DNA from: JBPCRW01 sp050996405
Lineage (GTDB): Bacteria; Acidobacteriota; Blastocatellia; Pyrinomonadales; Pyrinomonadaceae
DNA: 17,859 nt
Reading direction: 5' to 3'
Assembly: GCA_050996405.1 (NCBI GenBank)
Contig: JBPCRW010000202.1
Span: 1-17,859 of the forward strand
Part shown: in pieces, positions 7,888-14,320 of the stretch
Numbering within the stretch: position 1 is the first letter of the stretch
Layout: every line of letters starts with the position of its first letter
Made by a program: the position numbers and the translations under genes
Notes under the pieces: generated by a model
Told to the model about the DNA's origin: nothing
What the model saw: only the letters and a program-made list of their open reading frames with translations
Databases searched by the model: none

Positions 7888-9381
7888 ATGCTCGAACTTA
7901 AAAATATCACGAAAACTTTTGGCAATGTCGTGGCGAATAACGACGTTTCAATAAAAATCGAAAATGGAACGATTCACGCGATTGTCGGCGAAAACGGCGC
8001 GGGGAAATCTACAATTATGCGAATCGCTTACGGCTTTTACACGGCGGATTCGGGCGAGATTTTCTTTGACGGAAAACTCGTTTCGATAAAATCGCCGCAG
8101 GACGCGATTCGCCTTGGAATCGGGATGGTGCATCAGCATTTTATGCTCGTTGACACGATGAGCGTTGCCGAAAATATTATTTTGGGCGCGGAAACGGGTT
8201 CTGCGGCGAATCTTGATTTGGACAAAGCGAATAAGGATATTTTAAAACTCTCAAATGATTTGCGTTTGGGCGTAAATCCAAAAGCGTATATCGAAGATTT
8301 GTCGGTCGGCGCGCAGCAGCGAGTCGAACTTTTGAAAGCACTTTACCGCAACGCGAATCTTTTAATTCTGGATGAGCCGACCGCCGTTTTAACGCCGCAG
8401 GAAGTCGAAGATTTTTTCAACATTCTGCGCCTCATGAAATCGCGGGGCAAAACCATCGTTATCATCACGCACAAGCTCGAAGAAGTTTTGGCGATTTCCG
8501 ATTTTGTGACCGTGATGCGTGACGGAAAAGTTGTCGGCAACGTCAAAACTTCGGAAACGAACGCCAAAGATTTAGCCAGAATGATTGTCGGGCGCGACGT
8601 GCTTTTGCGCGTCGAAAAAACCGAAGCGCATCCGAAGGATACGGTTTTAAACGTCGAAAATCTCTCGGTCAAAAACAAACACGGCGAGGCGTTAGATAAT
8701 ATTTCGTTTAACGTTCGCGCCGGAGAAATCGTCGGAATTGCCGGAATCGAAGGCAACGGGCAGACCGAACTCGTCGAAGCAATTGCCGGTTTGATTCCGA
8801 TTGCGTCAGGCGCAATTAATCTTTCAGGAAAAGATATTTCCAAACTTTCCGTCCGCCGCCGAACCGAACTCGGAATCGCGCACATTCCCGAAGACCGCCA
8901 CAAACGCGGGCTTTTGCTCAATTCGGATTTGGAAGAAAACGCAATTCTCGGCGTTCATTACCGCGCGCCGGTCGCGTCAAACGGATTTTTGAACAACGCC
9001 GTTATCGAAAAACGCGCCAAAGAAATTATTCAAAATTTCGACGTGCGCCCGCCGAATCCCGAACTTCCGGCGAAAGCCCTGTCGGGCGGCAACCAGCAAA
9101 AATTGATTATCGGCAGAGAATTTGAATTAAATCCGAAACTGCTGCTGGTTTCACAGCCGACGCGCGGCGTGGATATCGGCGCAATCGAATTTATTCACCG
9201 CAAACTTATTGCTCTGCGCGACGCGGACAGCGCGATTTTGCTCGTCTCGGCGGAACTCGCAGAAGTGACGGCTCTAGCCGATAGACTTTTAGTAATTTAC
9301 AAAGGAAAATTCGTCGGCGAGGTTGATCCGAAAGTTGCGAGCAAAGAAGAAATCGGTTTGCTGATGACGGGCGGAAACTGA
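7888..9381 (+). CDS. ABC transporter ATPase, sugar/nucleoside import type (double cassette)
   Basis: This 497-aa protein has two ABC cassettes in one chain, as in RbsA/NupO-type importers of sugars and nucleosides. Cassette 1 has Walker A GENGAGKST (34-42), Q-loop HQH (82-84), signature LSVGAQQ (138-144) and Walker B LDEPT (161-165). Cassette 2 is degenerate: Walker A reads GIEGNGQTE (286-294, no GKS/T) and the Walker B region reads VSQPTRG (421-427), while its signature LSGGNQQ (398-404) is intact. One active and one weak site is normal in this family. With the BMP lipoprotein upstream it should power nucleoside uptake. The usual two permease genes that follow such an ATPase are absent; instead an inverted repeat and minus-strand genes come next. 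Confidence 0.93.
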   Translation: MLELKNITKTFGNVVANNDVSIKIENGTIHAIVGENGAGKSTIMRIAYGFYTADSGEIFFDGKLVSIKSPQDAIRLGIGMVHQHFMLVDTMSVAENIILGAETGSAANLDLDKANKDILKLSNDLRLGVNPKAYIEDLSVGAQQRVELLKALYRNANLLILDEPTAVLTPQEVEDFFNILRLMKSRGKTIVIITHKLEEVLAISDFVTVMRDGKVVGNVKTSETNAKDLARMIVGRDVLLRVEKTEAHPKDTVLNVENLSVKNKHGEALDNISFNVRAGEIVGIAGIEGNGQTELVEAIAGLIPIASGAINLSGKDISKLSVRRRTELGIAHIPEDRHKRGLLLNSDLEENAILGVHYRAPVASNGFLNNAVIEKRAKEIIQNFDVRPPNPELPAKALSGGNQQKLIIGREFELNPKLLLVSQPTRGVDIGAIEFIHRKLIALRDADSAILLVSAELAEVTALADRLLVIYKGKFVGEVDPKVASKEEIGLLMTGGN

Positions 9382-9392
9382 AGATTTTTCAG

Positions 9393-9438
9393 CCGCGAAT
9401 AACACAATGGACGCGAATTAGAAAGATTCTATTCGCGG
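9393..9438. repeat. CGCGAAT-type inverted repeat between convergent genes
   Basis: CCGCGAAT at 9393-9400 pairs with ATTCGCGG at 9431-9438, and a further ACGCGAAT lies inside at 9411-9418. It fills the gap between the ABC ATPase stop and the SemiSWEET stop. Its layout (8-mers ending GAAT, spaced in the left arm) resembles a worn copy of the CACGAAT repeat at 10923-10988. It may serve as a bidirectional terminator, although a clear T-run is missing. Confidence 0.5.
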
Positions 9439-9705
9439 TTAATCTTCTTTTTTATTTCTGAGAAAATAAAAATACAAACAGATTCCGATGATATTGTTTA
9501 TCGTCAAAAGCCCGTTTGTGACGGTGAAAACCCAGTTTGAAACCGAATAGCTGTAAATCGTAAAACCGATTGACGCGAAAAGCTGTCCGATAAAAAGCCA
9601 TTTTGAAATTCCTTCGCTCGTGCCGTCTTTCCATTGTTTGTGAACCTGTTTGACGAGTGTGAGCAGCAGGATTATCGAACTCGTCCAGCCGATTATTTCT
9701 GTCAT
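9439..9705 (-). CDS. SemiSWEET-like / PQ-loop small transporter
   Basis: This 88-aa protein has three hydrophobic helices in the arrangement of a SemiSWEET half-transporter: MTEIIGWTSSIILLLTLVKQ, then the loop KQWKDGTSEGIS that matches the usual K-S-x-x-G-I/L-S pattern before helix 2, then WLFIGQLFASIGFTIYS and a third helix with TNGLLTINNIIGICLYFYF. SemiSWEETs dimerise and move small sugars passively; other PQ-loop proteins carry amino acids, so the substrate is open. The expected Asn-rich end of helix 3 is present. The gene starts 2 bp after the aminotransferase stop on the same strand and is probably co-transcribed. Confidence 0.75.
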   Translation of the reverse strand: MTEIIGWTSSIILLLTLVKQVHKQWKDGTSEGISKWLFIGQLFASIGFTIYSYSVSNWVFTVTNGLLTINNIIGICLYFYFLRNKKED

Positions 9706-9707
9706 TT

Positions 9708-10910
9708 TTAAGCCGTTTGAGATTTCGTTTCAAACAGATTTTTCATCCGCTCGACCGCGTTTTGCAAATTTTCCATCGAAGTCGCATACGACAGCCGTAT
9801 AAATCCGTCCGCGCCGAATCCCGCGCCGTCTGTGACGACAACGTAAGCGTCTTTTAATAAATAATCCGCCACCTGCGCCGACGTTTTAAATTTATCGCCA
9901 ACAAGCGCGCGCACGTCAACGAAAGCGTAAAACGCGCCTTCGGGCATTTCGCATTTAAAACCGTTGATTTTTTGCAGTTCGGGAATCAGCCAATCGCGCC
10001 GCCGTTTATATTCCGCAAGCATCTCGCCGACTGCCGTCATCGATTCTGCGCGGCGTTCCATCGCGCGGGCGCAGGCGTATTGCACGAACGAAGTCGGATG
10101 CGTCGCCGAATGGCTTTGCAGTTTGATTATTGCTTGCGTCCATTCTTCGGGCGCGATTGTGTAGCCGATGCGCCAACCTGTCATCGCGTAAGTTTTCGAG
10201 AAACTGCCCGCTACGCAGACGAATTTTCTAAGTTCTTCGGGCAGCACGGCGGACGTAAAAACTTTCGACGGCGGATAAACGAAAAACAAATAGCATTCGT
10301 CCGTTAAAACATAAACATTGCGTTCGGCGCAAACTTCGACGATTTTCCGCATCTCGTCGGGCGGAATCACGCGCCCCGAAGGATTGTTCGGCGAGTTGAC
10401 AATTAAAAGTTTCGTTTTATCGGTAATCGAGTTTTTGACTTGTTCGGCGGTCAAAATAAAATCCGTGTTTTCGGTTTCGATAAAAATGTTATTCGCGCCC
10501 GTGAAATTGACGATTTCGGGGAAAGTCACCCAGTAAGGTTTCGGAATCAAACAATCGTCGCCCGCGTTTAAAATTGTGCAGGCGGCGTTGAATAAACCCT
10601 GTTTTCCGCCGCAGCTTGCGACAACTTCCTTCGGAGAAAATCGCGCGCCGAATTGTTCCGCGTAAAAATGCGCGACCGATTCGGTGAAAGTTTTCAGTCC
10701 GGCGGTCGGCGTGTATTTTGTGATGTTTTTATGCAAGCCTTCAATCGCCAAATCCTTAATAAATTCGGGTGTTGGAAAATCTGGCTCGCCGACGGTCAAA
10801 TCAATTACATCGTAGCCTTTCTCGCGCAATTCGGCAGCCATTTGTCCGGCTTTGAGCGTCGAAGACGAGTGCATTTTGGCAACGTTTTCGGAAACGGGAA
10901 AATTATTCAT
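9708..10910 (-). CDS. Pyridoxal-phosphate aminotransferase, class I/II (AspC-like)
   Basis: The 400-aa protein is a fold-type I aminotransferase similar to bacterial aspartate aminotransferases. The N-terminus reads DLTVGEPDFPTP (37-48), a substrate-binding PNNPSGR motif lies at 174-180, and TDECY precedes the PLP-binding lysine K239 in SFSKTYAMTGWRIGY. The start is placed at 10910 (MNNFPVSENVAKM) because the longer reading from 10973 would translate the CACGAAT inverted repeat into a cysteine-rich tail unlike any aminotransferase. The exact substrate (aspartate, prephenate or another amino acid) cannot be read from the sequence. It lies downstream of coaD on the same strand with the inverted repeat between them. 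Confidence 0.9.
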   Translation of the reverse strand: MNNFPVSENVAKMHSSSTLKAGQMAAELREKGYDVIDLTVGEPDFPTPEFIKDLAIEGLHKNITKYTPTAGLKTFTESVAHFYAEQFGARFSPKEVVASCGGKQGLFNAACTILNAGDDCLIPKPYWVTFPEIVNFTGANNIFIETENTDFILTAEQVKNSITDKTKLLIVNSPNNPSGRVIPPDEMRKIVEVCAERNVYVLTDECYLFFVYPPSKVFTSAVLPEELRKFVCVAGSFSKTYAMTGWRIGYTIAPEEWTQAIIKLQSHSATHPTSFVQYACARAMERRAESMTAVGEMLAEYKRRRDWLIPELQKINGFKCEMPEGAFYAFVDVRALVGDKFKTSAQVADYLLKDAYVVVTDGAGFGADGFIRLSYATSMENLQNAVERMKNLFETKSQTA

Positions 10911-10922
10911 TGTTATATTTTG

Positions 10923-10988
10923 CCACGAATAACACGAATGACACGAATTTAATTTTCTTTTTATTCGTGTCATTCGTGTTATTCGTGG
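10923..10988. repeat. Perfect 26-bp inverted repeat built from CACGAATNN units
   Basis: The left arm (10923-10948) contains three 9-bp units of form CACGAATNN; the right arm (10963-10988) is its exact reverse complement, made of ATTCGTG units. The 14-nt loop is AT-only apart from one C. The right arm covers the coaD stop codon (10979-10981), and the left arm ends 12 bp from the aminotransferase start. Such a structure could form a very stable hairpin, end coaD transcription or protect the mRNA end. It is also likely one copy of a dispersed genomic repeat, given the related copy at 9393-9438. Confidence 0.85.
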
Positions 10989-11494
10989 CTGATTTTTTCG
11001 CGCATTCGCGCTTCGACCAGCGCGGGAACTAAACCTTCGACGCGCCCGCCTAAGGTAAAAACCTGCTTCATCAGATTCGACGAAACGTAGGAGTATTCCT
11101 CGGCCGCCATCACAAAAACCGTTTCGATTTCTGGCTCTAAACGCCGGTTCATCAAAGCCATTCGCAGTTCGTATTCGTAATCGGAAACGGCGCGAATGCC
11201 GCGCACAATCGCATTCGCGCGTTTTTGTTTGGCAAAATCGGCGGTCAAACCGGAAAAACTGTCAACGGTTAATTCGCATTTTCCGTCTTGAATTTCCGGC
11301 AGAATTTCACGAATTATTTCGCATCTTTCGGCGACGGAAAACAACGGATTTTTGTCCGCGTTATTTAAAACGGCGATGATGATTTCGTCAAACATCGGCA
11401 GACCGCGTTTGATAATATCGAGATGACCGTTCGTCAAAGGGTCAAACGAACCGGGAAAAATTGCGCGACGGATTTTTTTTGTTTCTGGTTTCAA
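10979..11494 (-). CDS. coaD: Phosphopantetheine adenylyltransferase
   Basis: CoaD transfers AMP from ATP to 4'-phosphopantetheine, the next-to-last step of coenzyme A synthesis. The 171-aa protein shows the nucleotidyltransferase loop FPGSFDPLTNGH (13-24, T-x-G-H) and later IVRGIRAVSDYEYE, EYSYVSSNLMKQV and GRVEGLVP, all typical of CoaD. No ATG or GTG lies near the expected N-terminus. The only common start is the TTG at 11494, giving MKPETKKIRR ahead of the conserved part. Those first codons lie in one arm of an inverted repeat (11481-11492). No Shine-Dalgarno sequence was found. The stop codon lies inside the 26-bp inverted repeat. Confidence 0.94.
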   Translation of the reverse strand: MKPETKKIRRAIFPGSFDPLTNGHLDIIKRGLPMFDEIIIAVLNNADKNPLFSVAERCEIIREILPEIQDGKCELTVDSFSGLTADFAKQKRANAIVRGIRAVSDYEYELRMALMNRRLEPEIETVFVMAAEEYSYVSSNLMKQVFTLGGRVEGLVPALVEARMREKISHE

Positions 11495-11576
11495 GTTTTT
11501 GGTTTCGAGTTGAAAATCAAAAAACGTTTCTATTTTTGACGATTGTTAGTTTAAAGTCCAAACGGAAACCAGAAAC
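11481..11576. repeat. 12-bp inverted repeat around the coaD start
   Basis: GTTTCTGGTTTC at 11481-11492 and GAAACCAGAAAC at 11565-11576 are exact reverse complements. The first arm encodes the start region of coaD and the second lies just after the stop of the TPR lipoprotein gene. A further GGTTTC at 11501-11506 suggests these are remnants of a dispersed GAAACC-type intergenic repeat. A hairpin with a 72-nt loop is possible but not compelling as a terminator. Confidence 0.45.
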
Positions 11577-11579
11577 CGT

Positions 11580-12362
11580 CTAAAATTTTGTTTCGAGCAT
11601 TTTTTTAGCTTCGTCATCGGTTTCCTTATATTCTAGAGCAAAATCGGGCTGCGGCTTCATCTGCAAAATATATTCAAGCTGTTTTTTCGCGTCCGCCTTG
11701 CGATTCGTTTCGAGATAAGCCTGCGCTAAATGCAGGCGTAAATACGAATTATCCTTTTCGATTTCAACGCCTTTTTCCAGATATTCGACTGCCTTTTCCG
11801 CGCTGCCGCCCATCATTTCGGTTTCCAGTTCGAGCCGTCCGAGCGCGTCATAGGCGGACGCGCCTTGATAATCGGGCTGAATTTCGATGACTTTCGTCAT
11901 CGCCGCGCGAATCTCGTCAATTGATTTTACGCCGACCGTAATCGGGCTTCTGTCAGCCTGTTCGCCCAAGTTTGCGGCATACCAGAAATAGCCGTCGGGT
12001 TTGTTTGGTTCAAGCCGTTCGGCGATTTGCGCGGCTTGTCCGCCGTTGGTAAAAGCCTTGTCGCTTTCCTTATCGTCGGTCAATTGCTTGCCGAGAAAAT
12101 AATTATATTCGGCGAATTTCCATTCGACCTCGAAATTTCGCGCGTCGGGGTTTCGCACGTTTGCCAGCGTTTGAACGGCTTCGCGCAGTTTTCCGACATC
12201 TTCGCGTTGCCGGAAAAGCGCGTCGGCTTTGGCGATATTTTCCGCGATTAACGCCGGATTTACGGGCGCGGCGCGTTTTTCCGTTTCCGAATTTGAAGCG
12301 CAGGCGGCGGCAAAAAAGGAAATTAAACCGATTGTAATAAAACTGTAAATATGTTTTCGCAT
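11580..12362 (-). CDS. TPR-containing lipoprotein (TatT-like)
   Basis: The 260-aa protein begins MRKHIYSFITIGLISFF and has a lipobox AAAC with lipidated C21, so it is probably anchored facing the periplasm. The mature part is helical with repeats of the TPR type, clearest at about residues 164-230 (DALGRLELETEMM, then GGSAEKAVEYLEKGVEIEKD, then LRLHLAQAYLETNRKADA). The middle part (DGYFWYAANLGEQADRSPI, then VGVKSIDEIRAAMTKVIEI) and the GGS-x-x-KA segment resemble the T component (TatT) of certain TRAP-type transport systems, but no TRAP genes are nearby. A plain TPR scaffold is the safer reading. It is divergent from the HAD phosphatase across 106 bp. Confidence 0.82.
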   Translation of the reverse strand: MRKHIYSFITIGLISFFAAACASNSETEKRAAPVNPALIAENIAKADALFRQREDVGKLREAVQTLANVRNPDARNFEVEWKFAEYNYFLGKQLTDDKESDKAFTNGGQAAQIAERLEPNKPDGYFWYAANLGEQADRSPITVGVKSIDEIRAAMTKVIEIQPDYQGASAYDALGRLELETEMMGGSAEKAVEYLEKGVEIEKDNSYLRLHLAQAYLETNRKADAKKQLEYILQMKPQPDFALEYKETDDEAKKMLETKF

Positions 12363-12468
12363 CGCTCTAGCAAATTACCAAAAACGGGTAAAATAAGTTA
12401 TATTCTAGTTTTTCGTCTGCTGAATGACGATTCATTTTAATTCAACTTTAAATTTAAAGCGACAAATA

Positions 12469-13143
12469 ATGAACAAAAACGGACAAGCGGCGGCATTTTA
12501 CGATTTGGAAGGAACGCTCGTTCGCACCAATCTCGTGCATACGCTCGCGTTTTATTCGCGCCGCCAGCAGGGAATTTTTTCGACGATAAAAAAATCGGTC
12601 GGCACGATTGCCAAACTGCCTCTGTTCGGCATCACCGATTTATATTCGCGCAACGTCTTTAACGAACTTTTTTTCCAGAGTTACAAAGGCGAATCCGAAG
12701 ACCGTCTGCGCTATTTTAGCGAAAAACTTTTCGAGGAAGTTTTAAAACCCGCGATTTACAACGGCACGCCGGAACTTATCGCCGCCGGAAAAAAAATCGG
12801 GCAGAAACAGATCGTCATCACGGGCGCGCTGGATTTTACGATTGACCGTTTGATGAAATATCTCGGCATTGACGATTACAAGGCGAACTGTCTTGAATTC
12901 GTCAACGGCTACGCGACCGGCAGAATTTTGCCGCCCATTATGGCTTCGGCGACAAAAGCGAAATGGATGCGCGAATACAGCGAAAAAAACGACATCAGCC
13001 TTTCGGAATCTTACGCTTATTCCGACAGCATTTCCGATTTGCCGATGCTTTCAATTGTCGGTCATCCGGTTGCCGTAAATCCCGATTTTCGGCTTAAACA
13101 AACCGCTTTGCAGCACGATTGGGCGATTCTTGATTTGAAGTAA
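12469..13143 (+). CDS. HAD-IB family phosphatase-like protein with altered motif I
   Basis: The 224-aa protein belongs to the SerB/CicA-like HAD-IB hydrolases. Motif I is FYDLEGTLV (D12-L-E14), motif II is VITGALD (T118), motif III is probably K163 or K165 in TKAKW, and motif IV is YSDSISDLPML (D186, D190). The family normally has D-x-D in motif I, where the second Asp is the general acid/base; here it is Glu, so catalysis could be weaker or changed. The start at 12469 (MNKNGQAAAFYD) is preferred to 12424, which adds 15 residues. HAD-IB proteins near fatty-acyl reductases often act in lipid pathways, and the LarA-like and reductase genes further downstream support this link. Confidence 0.87.
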   Translation: MNKNGQAAAFYDLEGTLVRTNLVHTLAFYSRRQQGIFSTIKKSVGTIAKLPLFGITDLYSRNVFNELFFQSYKGESEDRLRYFSEKLFEEVLKPAIYNGTPELIAAGKKIGQKQIVITGALDFTIDRLMKYLGIDDYKANCLEFVNGYATGRILPPIMASATKAKWMREYSEKNDISLSESYAYSDSISDLPMLSIVGHPVAVNPDFRLKQTALQHDWAILDLK

Positions 13144-13152
13144 TCGAGATGG

Positions 13153-13221
13153 CTCGACCGCGTGAAACGCGGTTTGATTGATTATAAGGGTAAACTGTTA
13201 CTTAGCACTTATGGAGAATAG
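13153..13221 (+). pseudogene. 3' remnant of a retropepsin-like protease gene
   Basis: Read in frame, these 23 codons give LDRVKRGLIDYKGKLLLSTY plus Gly-Glu and a TAG stop. This matches the C-terminal 22 residues of the two complete retropepsin-like genes downstream (LDRVKLGLVDYEGKLLLSAY and its relative). The match begins only 9 bp after the HAD stop codon; no 5' part exists in the window. As in the intact copy, the TAG overlaps an AGGAG ribosome-binding site (13220-13224) for the next DUF5678-like gene. It is the clear scar of a third module lost by deletion, or the left edge of an inserted array. Confidence 0.85.
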
Positions 13222-13231
13222 GAGAAATGTT

Positions 13232-13573
13232 ATGCAGCATACGGCTAACGAGGTAATTGAAACAATCAGAACTTTGCCGATTCGGGAAAAAGTAAAAGTT
13301 TATGAATGGCTTGATGAAGAAAAGCGCGAATTGATGCAAAAAGCGCGAGCGCGGGAAGATACGAAAGAACAGCTTGAGCGTTTTCGCAAAGCGCAGGAAT
13401 GGGTTTTGAAAAATCGTGAAAAATATCTGAATCAATGGGTTTGTCTGGACGGCGGCAAACTTATCGCGCACGGCGCAGACGCAGCGGAAGTGCATCGCCG
13501 AGCCAAAGAAGCGGGCATCGAGATTCCGTATCTGGAGCAGATTGTCGAAGAAGAAGATTGGGGCGGCTGGTAA
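13232..13573 (+). CDS. DUF5678-like protein, module copy 1
   Basis: The protein has 113 aa. The C-terminal half matches my memory of DUF5678: a tryptophan helix, then YLNQWVCLDGGKLIAHGADA (65-84), VHRRAKEAGIEIPY and an acidic end. The N-terminal half is a charged helix pair (EVIETIRTLPIREKVKVYEW, then LDEEKRE), loosely like small antitoxin or dimerisation regions. The start at 13232 is set by AGGAG at 13220-13224; a GTG/ATG further up would lie inside the protease remnant. The stop is followed at once by the protease ATG (TAA-ATG, no gap), which implies coupled translation. It is a paralogue of the 13978 gene with the same length. No function is known to me. Confidence 0.85.
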   Translation: MQHTANEVIETIRTLPIREKVKVYEWLDEEKRELMQKARAREDTKEQLERFRKAQEWVLKNREKYLNQWVCLDGGKLIAHGADAAEVHRRAKEAGIEIPYLEQIVEEEDWGGW

Positions 13574-13966
13574 ATGGAAACGATAGAATTTGCGGGAAGT
13601 TATCAATACGACACGAGATTGGTCGGCATTACCGTTCCAGCTTTTTTAAATTACAGCGGCAAGACGGTGGAAATAAAAACGAAAATCGATACGGGTTCGA
13701 GTTTTTGTATTTTCCAAAGAAAACACGCCGAAAATCTCGGAATCGAAGTCGAAAGCGGCGAATATATGCGAATCAGCACGGCGACGAACGGCTTCGATGC
13801 TTATGGATTTGAACTCGCTTTATCGGTCTTGGACATTGAAACAGTTTCAACCGTTTATTTCGCCAAAGAAGAATTGTTCACGCGCAATCAAGGTTTTTTA
13901 GACCGCGTGAAACTCGGTTTGGTTGATTACGAAGGCAAACTGTTGCTTAGTGCTTACGGTAGATAG
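13574..13966 (+). CDS. Retropepsin-like aspartic protease, module copy 1 (VLGR lost)
   Basis: The 130-aa soluble protein has the hallmark of single-domain aspartic proteases, KIDTGSSFCIF with catalytic D39-T40-G41, followed by YMRISTATNGFDAYG (flap-like strand region) and a C-terminal FLDRVKLGLVDYEGKLLLS. Retropepsins work as dimers, each giving one Asp. No signal peptide or membrane segment is present, so it is cytosolic. Compared with copy 2 the only length change is four residues: V-L-G-R is missing between TRN and QGF (junction 13888/13889). That hydrophobic-hydrophobic-Gly motif normally supports the active site, so this copy may be inactive or regulatory. The start directly follows the DUF5678-like stop. 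Confidence 0.85.
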   Translation: METIEFAGSYQYDTRLVGITVPAFLNYSGKTVEIKTKIDTGSSFCIFQRKHAENLGIEVESGEYMRISTATNGFDAYGFELALSVLDIETVSTVYFAKEELFTRNQGFLDRVKLGLVDYEGKLLLSAYGR

Positions 13967-13977
13967 GAGAGATTTTT

Positions 13978-14319
13978 ATGCAGACAAACTTAGAACAAAT
14001 TAAACAGGTCGTTTTGCAATTACCAGCTGAAGAATTTGAAAAATTTGATGAATGGTATGAAGCGGAAAAGCGTAATAAATCGAAGGGCGCAGCCAAAGAG
14101 AATTTGAAAAAACATCAAGTCGAGCGTTATCGGAAAGCCAGAAAATGGCTTGACGAACACGCGGCGGAATATATGAATCAGTGGGTTTGTCTGGAAGGCG
14201 ACAAACTTATCGCACACGGAAGCGATGCTTTACAAGTTCACCGCGCCGCCAAACAAGCTGGAATCGTTACGCCCTTTGTTCATCATATCGTGCCGGAAGT
14301 TGATATGGGAAGCTGGTAA
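13978..14319 (+). CDS. DUF5678-like protein, module copy 2
   Basis: This 113-aa paralogue of the 13232 gene shares its layout: LPAEEFEKFDEWYEAEKR in the N-terminal helices, then YMNQWVCLEGDKLIAHGSDA (65-84), VHRAAKQAGI and the ending VDMGSW. The core from NQWVCL to LIAHG is the most conserved part, while the N-terminal half has changed much more, as expected if it binds a varying partner. AGGAG at 13965-13969, overlapping the stop of protease copy 1, is its ribosome-binding site. The next protease ATG begins one base after its stop. The function is unknown; the conserved pairing with the protease is the main clue. Confidence 0.85.
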   Translation: MQTNLEQIKQVVLQLPAEEFEKFDEWYEAEKRNKSKGAAKENLKKHQVERYRKARKWLDEHAAEYMNQWVCLEGDKLIAHGSDALQVHRAAKQAGIVTPFVHHIVPEVDMGSW

Positions 14320-14320
14320 A

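Noticed and set aside
8343..8921. Long minus-strand open frame (192 codons) opposite the ABC ATPase
   Set aside because: The plus strand encodes a clear double-cassette ATPase with all motifs; the reverse frame is serine- and arginine-rich shadow sequence with no recognisable domain.
10911..10973. N-terminal extension of the aminotransferase
   Set aside because: These codons translate the CACGAAT inverted repeat; the family N-terminus begins at MNNFPV, so the start at 10910 is better.
10923..10988. CRISPR-like array from CACGAAT repeats
   Set aside because: Units are only 9 bp, have no spacers and form two inverted arms; they do not have CRISPR spacing.
13435..13812. Overlapping plus-strand open frame across the DUF5678/protease junction
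   Set aside because: It is an out-of-frame shadow rich in Arg and Ser; both paralogous genes in the other frames are clearly conserved between copies.
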